Under the pieces are notes generated by a model. That model was not told the DNA's origin and did not search any database. It saw only the letters and a program-made list of their open reading frames with translations. This document shows positions 52,971 through 63,160 of a stretch of 64,000 nt of DNA, piece by piece (the stretch's first letter is position 1; each line of letters begins with the position of its first letter). The DNA comes from Neisseria montereyensis (GTDB lineage Bacteria > Pseudomonadota > Gammaproteobacteria > Burkholderiales > Neisseriaceae), in the NCBI RefSeq assembly GCF_024834045.1, contig NZ_JANUXW010000002.1, positions 186,001 to 250,000 of the forward strand. The letters are read 5' to 3'. The position numbers were made by a program, and so were the translations under genes.

Positions 52971-54767
52971 TTAGAAGTTTTCAACGCCGTGGCGGTCGAG
53001 AATTTCGCCGAACGGCTCCAGCGCTTCTGCTTGGAAATGCTTCACAAATTCATCAAAATCCGTAATCACGGCAGGATGGCCGGAACGGCGATGCGGAAAT
53101 TGCTCAACCGGCAATAAGCGCTCATTGGAAATCTTGATATCTACAAGCACCGGTTTACCTGCGCGGGTTACCTGTTGGGCTTTTTGCAAGGTCGGTTCTA
53201 ATTCGTCTTCAGTGCGCACGGTAAATCCGGCAACTTGGAAGCCTTCCGCCACTTTGGCAAAATCCACGTCTTGCAATTTCACACCGGAATGCGGTTGATG
53301 AGTATCGTCTTGTTCCGCCTCAATATAGCCGAGAGACTGATTGGTAAACACAAGGTTCATAATCGGCAGCTTGTGTTCGGCTTGGGTAATTAAGTCCTGT
53401 ACCACCATCGCCAGCCCGCCGTCGCCGGACAAACTCCAAATCTCACGATCAGGATATTCCAAAGCGGCGGCAATAGAAGCGGGCATACCGAAGCCCATCG
53501 TGGCATAGAGTGGGGAAGTAACCTGACGGCGTCCACCACCTAAATCCAGCAGACGGGCAACGGCGATATTCACATTGCCGACATCAACGCCGAAAATGGC
53601 ATCTTTCGCGGCAGTGGCATTAATCGCTTTATAAATCCGCTCGAAGCCGACCGGATTGGCGGTATTGGCGGCGCGTTTAGCCAACCATGCGTTCCATTGG
53701 TTTTTATCTTCTACCGCAGCGGCATACCAAGCATCGTGGTTGATGCCTTTGTTATTGTAATCCGCGCCGTCTTCGCCATAGCGTTTTTTCGCCGCGGCGA
53801 TAAGTTGGCGTAAGAAGGTCGGCGCGTCGGCAATAATGCCCAATTTGGTTTGGTGTCTTGCTCCGATAACCGACGGCTTCAGGTTAACATCAACAAACGT
53901 CGCTTCCGGTGAGAACATCGGAAACTCAAAATTGGTACCGACAAACAATACAAAATCCGCCGCGCGCGCAACATCTACCCCCGGTTTGGTGGCGACGCGT
54001 CCGGTCGAGAGCATATAAAATTCTTCACCGCCCTCTAAAATCCCTTTAGCCAGATAAGTGGCGGGCATGGGCAATTTCAATAATTTCGCCAGTTCGCGTA
54101 ATTCGTCTGCCGCACCTTTGGCACCTTGCCCGAAATACACAATCGGGCGTTTGGCTTTTTCAAGCAGATTAAGCACTTCTTCGACATCTTCGTCTTTTGC
54201 CGGCAGTTGCCATTGCGGTGTGCCATATTTTTGCGCAGAAGACACATAATTATCATCAATTTCAGTCCAGCCGAAATCTTTCGGAATCACCACGACAGCA
54301 GGGCCTTTTTTCTCATATGCCTGACGAATCGCGGTATCGACAACTTGCGGCAATTGCTCCGCCGTCATTACCGTGCGGTTATAAACCGCCGCATCGGCAA
54401 ACATCGGGTTTTCCGGCATTTCCTGAAAATAATCGGTATTCATGCGTGAGCTGGGTACCTGACCGACCAGCACCAACACCGGAATATTATCGGTGGCCGC
54501 ATCATAAATCGGATTGAGCAAATGCGCCGCGCCCGGGCCGGCCGAGCCGAACATCACTGAAATTTTGCCGGTGAGCTTGGCTTCGGCAACGGCAGCCAAA
54601 CCGCCGACTTCTTCATGGCGCACGCCGATATATTGAATCTTATCGCGCCAGTTATAAATCGCATTCATTGTCGAATCGAAAGAGCCGCCGGGCAAACCGT
54701 AAATCCGTTTAATTCCCCATTCGTGTAAGACTTTCATCATGGCATCCGAGCCGGTAATTTTATTCAT
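52971..54767 (-). CDS. Pyruvate oxidase (thiamine diphosphate, FAD)
   Basis: 598 residues: TPP-enzyme layout with the N-terminal catalytic HEE (residues 51-53), central FAD/nucleotide domain, and C-terminal GDGGLAMVVQDLITQAEH plus NQSLGYI for TPP/Mg binding. Length and sequence look like the lactic-acid-bacterial/streptococcal enzyme (Pox/SpxB), which turns pyruvate, phosphate and oxygen into acetyl phosphate, CO2 and H2O2, more than the quinone-linked E. coli PoxB. That subtype call is by eye. It is oriented against its neighbours and lies inside an insert framed by 21-bp repeats. Confidence 0.85.
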   Translation of the reverse strand: MNKITGSDAMMKVLHEWGIKRIYGLPGGSFDSTMNAIYNWRDKIQYIGVRHEEVGGLAAVAEAKLTGKISVMFGSAGPGAAHLLNPIYDAATDNIPVLVLVGQVPSSRMNTDYFQEMPENPMFADAAVYNRTVMTAEQLPQVVDTAIRQAYEKKGPAVVVIPKDFGWTEIDDNYVSSAQKYGTPQWQLPAKDEDVEEVLNLLEKAKRPIVYFGQGAKGAADELRELAKLLKLPMPATYLAKGILEGGEEFYMLSTGRVATKPGVDVARAADFVLFVGTNFEFPMFSPEATFVDVNLKPSVIGARHQTKLGIIADAPTFLRQLIAAAKKRYGEDGADYNNKGINHDAWYAAAVEDKNQWNAWLAKRAANTANPVGFERIYKAINATAAKDAIFGVDVGNVNIAVARLLDLGGGRRQVTSPLYATMGFGMPASIAAALEYPDREIWSLSGDGGLAMVVQDLITQAEHKLPIMNLVFTNQSLGYIEAEQDDTHQPHSGVKLQDVDFAKVAEGFQVAGFTVRTEDELEPTLQKAQQVTRAGKPVLVDIKISNERLLPVEQFPHRRSGHPAVITDFDEFVKHFQAEALEPFGEILDRHGVENF

Positions 54768-55156
54768 TATGACCTCCTGATTTATGTTATGGTTAAAAAG
54801 GATTCGGACTGGGTAAAAGTAAAAATTTACTCCTGCTATTTGTAGTAAACAAGGTATAGGCAGTAGCCGGTTTTTACAGCGCCTTCTTATGATTATATTG
54901 ATTATTTATATATAAATAATTGTTTTTTATTGATTATATAGAGGTTGTTTGAAAGTAAATTTAAATGATGCTTAAATCTTTTAAACATAATTTATAAGAA
55001 AATTTACAATTTTCTGTCTGTCATTTTCTGTCGTTATTTTTATTTTTAAAGCAGAGGTCGGTGTTTAACAAGCCGAATAAATTATCATATAATTTAACAG
55101 CGAATTATGAAGCAATTGATGAATAGTCGTAGTGAAGCATGTCGCTTAACAACGGA
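54768..55156. other. AT-rich region upstream of pyruvate oxidase
   Basis: About 390 bases, no gene and no uptake sequence; AT content rises from 54890. Holds the oxidase promoter on minus. Part of the inserted segment. Confidence 0.6.
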
Positions 55157-55177
55157 ATAATGGCTTTGGTGGGATAA
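55157..55177 (+). repeat. Direct repeat, right copy (dgkA tail without dgkA)
   Basis: Twenty of 21 bases match the end of dgkA, including its stop TAA. Here it is directly followed by the ATG of the second DgkA-like gene. Confidence 0.9.
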
Positions 55178-55585
55178 ATGATGTCTGATAAACAATACGC
55201 ACAAAAAGTAAAAGAAAAAAGCAGCGTCGGGCATATCGTGAAGCCCGTCGATTCTTCCAAAGACGGTCTGAGTGCCGTACACCGCCATAAACGTACATTC
55301 CGCCAACTTGTTTGGTTGAATGTGATTTTGTTGGTGGTTGCCGTGATATTGGATTTTGGCCCGGCAACCCGCATGATGTTGATTATTGCCTCGTTTTTAT
55401 CGTTAATCGTCAAGTTATTCAATACCGCTATTGAAGCGGTAGTTGGCCATACTACTACCGCACATCATGAATTGGCCAAGCGTGCGAAAGATGCAGGATC
55501 GGCGGCACAAATGCTGGCGTTGGTTTTGCTGGCGGTTTTGTGGTTTATGGCACTTTGGCGGGAATACGGTTTGAATATTTGGTAG
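55178..55585 (+). CDS. DgkA paralogue lacking catalytic acidic residues
   Basis: 135 residues, ATG at 55178 or 55181. Three membrane segments and clear DgkA similarity: LSLIVKLFNTAIEAVVGHTT and LAKRAKDAGSAAQ. By alignment with DgkA the key acids are lost: K38 for E28, K79 for E69 (catalytic base) and G90 for D80 (E. coli numbers); N82 and E86 remain. It is probably inactive as a lipid kinase and may have a structural or regulatory role, for example in mixed trimers with DgkA. The N terminus is longer and basic. The next gene is 62 bases on. Confidence 0.88.
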   Translation: MMSDKQYAQKVKEKSSVGHIVKPVDSSKDGLSAVHRHKRTFRQLVWLNVILLVVAVILDFGPATRMMLIIASFLSLIVKLFNTAIEAVVGHTTTAHHELAKRAKDAGSAAQMLALVLLAVLWFMALWREYGLNIW

Positions 55586-55647
55586 TCGGCCGATTGGCCG
55601 CTTTCATTTTCTATACTGAAAATAAATCAATTAGGAGCATAAATAAT

Positions 55648-56079
55648 ATGAAAAAATGGTTAGGCGCATGTGTATTGGCCGGTTTTTGCCAAGTTGCCGC
55701 GGCGGCAGGCATGGATATTGATGATGCTTGGGCGCGTGCAACGGTTGCCGGCATGAGCATGGGCGGTGCGTTTATGGAAATTACCAATGAAACCGGTAGC
55801 GATGATGTTTTGGTCGGTGCATCCAGCCCGGTGGCTGAAAAAGTTGAATTGCATACGCATATTAATGATAACGGTGTCATGCGGATGCGTGAAGTTCAAG
55901 GCGGTGTTGTCCTACCCAAAGACAAAGAAGTCGAGCTGAAGCCGGGTAGCTACCATATTATGTTTATGGGCTTGAAAGCACCGTTGAAAGCAGGGGAAAC
56001 ATTCCCGCTAACATTAAGATTTAAAAACGCTCAGCCGCAAACGGTTCAAGTTGAGGTTAAAGCGGCGGCTACCCGATAA
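55648..56079 (+). CDS. PCuAC-family periplasmic copper chaperone
   Basis: 143 residues: signal peptide of about 20 residues (KKWLGACVLAGFCQVAAAAG), then the PCuAC beta-barrel with copper ligands H69/H71, M78/M80, H103 and M105 in VELHTHINDNGVMRMREV and GSYHIMFMG. Related to AccA of N. gonorrhoeae, which supplies copper to cytochrome oxidase and nitrite reductase. TTAGGAGCAT upstream. Ends in a strong terminator. Confidence 0.92.
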   Translation: MKKWLGACVLAGFCQVAAAAGMDIDDAWARATVAGMSMGGAFMEITNETGSDDVLVGASSPVAEKVELHTHINDNGVMRMREVQGGVVLPKDKEVELKPGSYHIMFMGLKAPLKAGETFPLTLRFKNAQPQTVQVEVKAAATR

Positions 56080-56109
56080 TATGGGCTTGCCGATACTTTT
56101 CGAATAAAT

Positions 56110-56142
56110 AAACGGCCGGATAATATTATCCGGCCGTTTATT
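56110..56142. terminator. Terminator between the copper chaperone and mpl
   Basis: AAACGGCCGGATAAT and ATTATCCGGCCGTTT, almost no loop; bidirectional. Confidence 0.88.
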
Positions 56143-56157
56143 TATATTCGGTGGCGG

Positions 56158-57540
56158 CTACGAAGTCAATGCGGTTAATAGCTTATCGTGTATACCGCCG
56201 AAACCGCCGTTACTCATCACTAAAATATGGTCGCCGCTACGGGCGTTGGCTACGATAGCCGCAACAAATGCTTCAAAGTCTTTATTGGTATGCAGTTTGC
56301 CCTCTAAAGGGGATAGTGCTTCGGCAACGTCCCAGTCCACGCCGCCTGTGTAGCAGAACACATAATCGGCATCTTGCAGGCTTTCCGGTAGTGCGGCTTT
56401 CATGGTGCCGAGTTTCATGGTGTTGGAGCGCGGTTCCAAAACGGCCAGAATCCGTCCGTTGGTGCCGATTTTCTGGCGTAATCCGGCAACGGTGGTGGCA
56501 ATGGCGGTAGGATGGTGGGCGAAATCATCGTATACGGTAATATTGTTCACCGTGCCTTTGGTTTCCATACGGCGTTTAACATTTTTAAATTCGCTCAATG
56601 CTTCGCAGGCCGTCTGAATATCTACGCCTACATGACGGGCGGCAGCAATCACGGCTAAAGCATTCATGCGGTTGTGTTCGCCGATAATATCCCAAGCGAC
56701 ATGGCCGACTTTTTGGCCGGAAAGCACAACATCAAAAGAGCCGTCGCTGGCCACTTGGCCTGTTTGCCAACCGCTTTCTATGCCGAATTTTTCTACCGGC
56801 GTCCAACAGCCTTTTTCCAAAGTATCGTTTAGGTTTTGTTCGCTGCCGTTGGAAACAATCAGGCCGTCTGAAGGAATGGTGCGGACAAGATGGTGGAATT
56901 GGGTTTGAATGGCCGCTAAATCGGCAAAAATATCGGCATGGTCAAATTCCAGATTATTTAAGATAGCGGTGCGCGGCCGATAATGAACGAATTTTGAACG
57001 CTTGTCGAAAAAGGCGGTATCGTATTCGTCGGCTTCAATCACGAAAAAAGGCGATTGACTAGCGGGATCTTGGCGTGGTGCCTGTGGCAAGCGGGCGGAT
57101 ACGTTGAAATTTTGCGGTACGCCGCCAATGAGAAAACCGGGCGCTAAACCGGCAAATTCCAACACCCATGCCAGCATAGAAGCCGTTGTGGTTTTGCCAT
57201 GCGTTCCGGCCACGGCGAGTACCCAACGGCTTTGTAAAACATTTTCCGAAAGCCATTGCGGGCCGGAAATATAGGGCAGGCCGCGGTTTAAAATGGCTTC
57301 GATCACATCCATACCCCGTTTGGCCACATTACCGATAACGTAAACATCTGCCGGGAAAGCATCTAATTGAGCGGCATCAAAGCCTTCATGCACGCCGATG
57401 CCCAAGGCTTCAAGCTGTGTGCTCATCGGCGGGTACATTTTGGCATCGCAACCCGTTACTTTAAATCCGGCTTCTTTGGCAATGGCCGCCAAGCCGCCCA
57501 TAAAGGTGCCGCCGATGCCGATAATGTGGATATGTTTCAT
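56158..57540 (-). CDS. mpl: UDP-N-acetylmuramate:tripeptide ligase Mpl
   Basis: 460 residues of the Mur ligase family: N-terminal IHIIGIGGTFMGGLAAIAK, ATP loop AGTHGKTTTASML (112-119 core), and VYDDFAHHPTAIATT. The GTFMGG start and length are typical of Mpl, which joins recycled L-Ala-D-Glu-mDAP tripeptide to UDP-MurNAc, rather than MurC. Two uptake sequences lie in the coding region. Confidence 0.94.
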   Translation of the reverse strand: MKHIHIIGIGGTFMGGLAAIAKEAGFKVTGCDAKMYPPMSTQLEALGIGVHEGFDAAQLDAFPADVYVIGNVAKRGMDVIEAILNRGLPYISGPQWLSENVLQSRWVLAVAGTHGKTTTASMLAWVLEFAGLAPGFLIGGVPQNFNVSARLPQAPRQDPASQSPFFVIEADEYDTAFFDKRSKFVHYRPRTAILNNLEFDHADIFADLAAIQTQFHHLVRTIPSDGLIVSNGSEQNLNDTLEKGCWTPVEKFGIESGWQTGQVASDGSFDVVLSGQKVGHVAWDIIGEHNRMNALAVIAAARHVGVDIQTACEALSEFKNVKRRMETKGTVNNITVYDDFAHHPTAIATTVAGLRQKIGTNGRILAVLEPRSNTMKLGTMKAALPESLQDADYVFCYTGGVDWDVAEALSPLEGKLHTNKDFEAFVAAIVANARSGDHILVMSNGGFGGIHDKLLTALTS

Positions 57541-57598
57541 AATAGATTCTAAGTCAAAAATGGTTATTATATAGCGAATAGCCGATAACGGATAATTT

Positions 57599-57648
57599 AC
57601 CTAACAAGCAGGCCGTCTGAAACGTTTCAGACGGCCTGCTTGTTAGGT
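57599..57648. terminator. Fifty-base perfect palindrome with two uptake sequences
   Basis: Arms of 25 bases, fully complementary with no spacer, contain CAGGCCGTCTGAAAC and its complement. It lies between the mpl start and the end of the transporter gene on minus, and ends the latter. Confidence 0.9.
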
Positions 57649-57666
57649 TTTATAAGTTAATGCTCA

Positions 57667-59019
57667 TTAACCGATAAGCTGCTGAACAAATACAATAATC
57701 ACGCCAACCGGAGCAATCACACGGTAAATAAACTGCCAGAGCTTAAAAGCACCGCCTAAGCGTAGTTCGTCGCGGATACTGTCTTGTTTCATAAACCAAC
57801 CCATAAAGACCACAATGGCAAAGCCGGATACAGGCAGAATAAATTTGCTGGTGAATACATCTAACAAGTCGAAAATATTCAAGCCCATCAATTTAACTTC
57901 ACTCCATACATTGAATGACAATGCGGAGCCAATGCCTATCAGCCAAACCACAACACCGGCTACTATGGTACTGCCGACACGGTTTAAAGATGTGCGTTCT
58001 TCAAGAAACTCAACGGAAGATTCTAATAAGGAAATAGAAGAGGTGATTGCGGCAAAGCTTAAGAGAAGGAAGAAAATCAAACCTAAAACCGTACCGCCGC
58101 TCATATTACCGAAAGCAATCGGCAGGGTAACAAACACAAGACCCGGGCCGGCTTCGGTATCCAAACCATTGGCGAATACAATCGGGAAAATCGCCAAACC
58201 GGCTAATACGGCAATCGCCGTATCCAAAATCACTACAATGGAAGCGGAGCGCAACAGATTCACTTCTTTGCCGAGATAAGAACCGTAGGCCAACATAATA
58301 CCCATGCCCAGAGACAGCGTAAAGAAAGCATGGCCTAAGGCAGATAATAAAACATCGGCATTAATGGCACCCCAGTCAGGTTTGAAAAGGAAGCTGAGGG
58401 CTTCACCGAAATGGCCGGTATTCGCACCATAAATAACAAGAACGCCTAAAAATACAGCCAATAGCGGCATTAGAATTTTAGAGCCTCTTTCCAAACCGCC
58501 CGTTACCCCTGCGGCTACGATAAAAATCGTTACTGCCATAAAAACGGTATGCCATATCAGCAAACTGGTGGGGTCGGCCAGCATAGAGGTGAAAACCGCG
58601 CCGGTTTGTTCGCCCGTCATGCCGGAAAAGAGGCCGGAACCTGATTTAAAAATATAGTTGAGGGACCAACCGCCGATAACACTATAAAAAGACAAAATCA
58701 GATAACCCCCCAAAGTACCGGAAGCACCGATAATCGCCCAAGCTTTACTGCGACCTTCTTGTTGGGCAACTGTTTTCATAGCATCAATCGGGTTGCGTTG
58801 TCCGCGGCGGCCGATTAACCATTCGGCAGATAAAATCGGCAAACCGATTAAAACGATACAGGCCAAATAGGTAAACATAAAAGCAGAGCCACCGCTTTTA
58901 CCCAACATATAAGGAAATTTCCAAATATTACCCAAGCCGACGGCGGAACCTACCGCCGCTAAAATAAAGCCCAAACGGGAACCCCATTGGGCATGCGTAT
59001 GTTTATGATTGCTAGTCAT
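57667..59019 (-). CDS. Sodium-dependent transporter, NSS (SNF) family
   Basis: 450 residues from the ATG at 59019 (AGGATACAAAAA upstream). Eleven to twelve membrane segments with the NSS start WGSRLGFILAAVGSAVGLGN and IWKFPYMLGKSGGSAF. Bacterial members such as LeuT, TnaT and MhsT import amino acids with sodium. Substrate not predictable. Single gene. Confidence 0.92.
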   Translation of the reverse strand: MTSNHKHTHAQWGSRLGFILAAVGSAVGLGNIWKFPYMLGKSGGSAFMFTYLACIVLIGLPILSAEWLIGRRGQRNPIDAMKTVAQQEGRSKAWAIIGASGTLGGYLILSFYSVIGGWSLNYIFKSGSGLFSGMTGEQTGAVFTSMLADPTSLLIWHTVFMAVTIFIVAAGVTGGLERGSKILMPLLAVFLGVLVIYGANTGHFGEALSFLFKPDWGAINADVLLSALGHAFFTLSLGMGIMLAYGSYLGKEVNLLRSASIVVILDTAIAVLAGLAIFPIVFANGLDTEAGPGLVFVTLPIAFGNMSGGTVLGLIFFLLLSFAAITSSISLLESSVEFLEERTSLNRVGSTIVAGVVVWLIGIGSALSFNVWSEVKLMGLNIFDLLDVFTSKFILPVSGFAIVVFMGWFMKQDSIRDELRLGGAFKLWQFIYRVIAPVGVIIVFVQQLIG

Positions 59020-59298
59020 TTTTTGTATCCTGTTTTTCTGATTTGAAACAGCTTCGGTTTGATATCGCAAAGATAATGCCGACAAAACCGGAGGTTGTTG
59101 TTACGCATCATGCCAGTAGGCGGGAAAATTTACAAGTATCAATCTTTAATAACGCCAATTAACATTTATGATATTTGAAGCAGCAGGCCGTTAAAATAGC
59201 GATTATTTTCCGATGAGTCTGAAAATATATTAGGTGGGTTGTTTGGACGGTGATGATTGGATGATAAGGGTAATATAGAATTATTTTTTATATTGGAA
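59020..59298. other. Promoter region of the NSS transporter
   Basis: About 280 bases before the uptake-sequence hairpin at 59299; no gene seen. A DUS-like TCTGAA at 59217 is incomplete. Confidence 0.5.
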
Positions 59299-59335
59299 AC
59301 AAAGGCCGTCTGAATATGATTCAGACGGCCTTTGT
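59299..59335. terminator. Uptake-sequence hairpin after ftsH
   Basis: ACAAAGGCCGTCTGAA and complement around five bases, A and T tracts outside. Confidence 0.85.
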
Positions 59336-59393
59336 TGATGAGTAACCAGATCAGAGAGTATAGAAAATTGATACAGCCTGTCCGGTAAACAGC

Positions 59394-61400
<2,007 letters not shown>

Positions 61401-61446
61401 AAAAGGGTAAAAGACAAATAAATTGTAAATCAGGCTGTATGTATTG

Positions 61447-62067
61447 TCAGCGTTTATTTTTGCCCAATAAATAAATCTCACTGGAGCGATTGCGAGAGGC
61501 TTGCGGTTTGCGGGTTTGCACAGAGGTAAAAATTTCGCGCATGGCCGCTATATATTCTTGATAACCGCTGCCCTGAAAAACTTTGACTAGAAAATTACCG
61601 CCTTGTTTCAAATGGTTGGCGGCAAAATCTAAAGCCAGTTCGCATAAATAAAAGCTGCGCGCCTGATCGGTTACAGTGTTTCCTGACATATTGGGTGCCA
61701 TATCGCAAATTACAAGGTCTAGCGGGCGGTTATCTAATAATGATTCAAATTCGGCCAATACACTGTCTTCGCGAAAATCACCCTGAATAAACGATACGCC
61801 TTCAATGGGTTCCATCGGTAGAATATCCAAGGCGAATACACGGCCGTTTGAACCGACCAATTGTGCGGCGGCTTGAGACCAGCTCCCCGGGGCGCTGCCT
61901 AAGTCGGCCAAAACGGTGCCGGAATGAATAAGCTTGTCTTTTTCATTGATTTCCAAAAGCTTATAGGCCGCACGGGCACGATAACCGTCTTTTTGTGCTT
62001 GATGCACATAATGATCGTTGACATGCTCGTTTAACCAAGCTTTAGAAGATTTTGAACGGACGGACAT
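61447..62067 (-). CDS. rlmE: 23S rRNA 2'-O-methyltransferase RlmE
   Basis: 206 residues: [20 protein letters not shown] site [22 protein letters not shown] and KVFQGSG with the K-D-K-E tetrad of the FtsJ/RrmJ family. Methylates U2552 of 23S rRNA. Upstream of ftsH in one operon, the widely conserved order. Confidence 0.96.
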   Translation of the reverse strand: MSVRSKSSKAWLNEHVNDHYVHQAQKDGYRARAAYKLLEINEKDKLIHSGTVLADLGSAPGSWSQAAAQLVGSNGRVFALDILPMEPIEGVSFIQGDFREDSVLAEFESLLDNRPLDLVICDMAPNMSGNTVTDQARSFYLCELALDFAANHLKQGGNFLVKVFQGSGYQEYIAAMREIFTSVQTRKPQASRNRSSEIYLLGKNKR

Positions 62068-62176
62068 GAAATAACCACAAAATAAAAAATAGGATTGTAC
62101 GTTATTTTTCCCCTTAAAGTGGCGGTTTCGCGTAGAATATGCCGCTTAATCTATTTATAGTTTTATGTGTAAGAAA

Positions 62177-62458
62177 ATGGCCGATAAATTAACCACTCAA
62201 GAAATTGCCGCGCTCAAAGCGCATGCACATCATTTGCATCCTGTCGTTATGGTAGGGCAGCAAGGCTTAACCGATGCCGTTATTAAGGAAACGGATACTG
62301 CGTTGACGGCGCACGAATTGATTAAAGTAAAAGTTGCCGGCGACGACCGTGCCGAACGTGTAGCCATTAGTGATGCTTTATGCGAAGCAGTCGGGGCACA
62401 ATTGATACAGCATATCGGCAAACTGTTGGTATTGTGGCGCCCGAATACCGAAGCCTGA
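62177..62458 (+). CDS. yhbY: Ribosome-assembly RNA-binding protein YhbY
   Basis: 93 residues from the ATG at 62177; an ATG four codons upstream is also possible, neither has a strong ribosome site. CRM domain: LKAHAHHLHPVVMVGQQGLT and HELIKVKVAGDDRAER. Binds pre-50S particles. Divergent from rlmE as in many proteobacteria. Confidence 0.93.
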   Translation: MADKLTTQEIAALKAHAHHLHPVVMVGQQGLTDAVIKETDTALTAHELIKVKVAGDDRAERVAISDALCEAVGAQLIQHIGKLLVLWRPNTEA

Positions 62459-62486
62459 TAAGTTTATTGCGTGTTATAAAAACTAT

Positions 62487-62515
62487 AGGCCGTCTGAAAA
62501 TGTTTCAGACGGCCT
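62487..62515. terminator. Uptake-sequence hairpin between yhbY and the DUF4149 gene
   Basis: AGGCCGTCTGAAA and complement around a three-base loop; convergent genes. Confidence 0.85.
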
Positions 62516-62544
62516 GTTGTTTGTGATATGAGGTATAAACAAAA

Positions 62545-62988
62545 TTAACGTTGTTCTAATGTAGTTAGGCGGAATGCCAGAATTAAAGCAAGCAGGCTGC
62601 AAGCCATATAAATAATACTGGAAGTGCCGTGCCATTGGCCGAACGAGCCGCCTACCAAAGACAGCAGCCAGTTTGACGTATTGTTTCTATAGGCATCGAT
62701 AACGGGGGTAATCAGAAATTGATTGGCAATAATCAAGATCAGCAAGAGTATGATGGCTTTACCGCTGAATGAACGGCCATAATTGTGTCGGGTATTGCTT
62801 CTATTGGCGATATAGGCCAATAGCCAAACCACAATGCCGATGTAAGATGTGATATTAAATGAAATTCCGGCGATGGTGCCGGCTTGTATTTTATCCAAAT
62901 GTTGGAATAGCAAGGGGGCAAACAAATAACCCGCAGACAATTGCAAGCCCAGCCATGCGCCAATCAATACCGCAATCCATTTTTTCAT
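62545..62988 (-). CDS. DUF4149-like membrane protein
   Basis: 147 residues, four membrane segments, start MKKWIAVLIGAWLGLQLSAG and YLFAPLLFQHLDKIQAGTIA, the DUF4149 pattern. Function unknown; commonly next to yhbY and rlmE/ftsH in betaproteobacteria. Single gene here. Confidence 0.85.
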   Translation of the reverse strand: MKKWIAVLIGAWLGLQLSAGYLFAPLLFQHLDKIQAGTIAGISFNITSYIGIVVWLLAYIANRSNTRHNYGRSFSGKAIILLLILIIANQFLITPVIDAYRNNTSNWLLSLVGGSFGQWHGTSSIIYMACSLLALILAFRLTTLEQR

Positions 62989-63160
62989 GGGTGATTCCCT
63001 TTATTTTTACGCACTTAAAATTAAATTTTTTTGAAAGATAGCATGCAACAATCTTTTCAGGCAAGCGGCGCTATCTGGCGTTGTGATTGTTGCTGTATGG
63101 CAAAGACAAAAAAGTTAAATAATGCTATGCTTCAAACTTTATGTTTATTGTGTGAAAGCA

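Noticed and set aside
61401-61481. N-terminal extension of ftsH into rlmE
   Set aside because: Overlaps the rlmE coding end, has no FtsH-like sequence, and the known family start fits the ATG at 61400.
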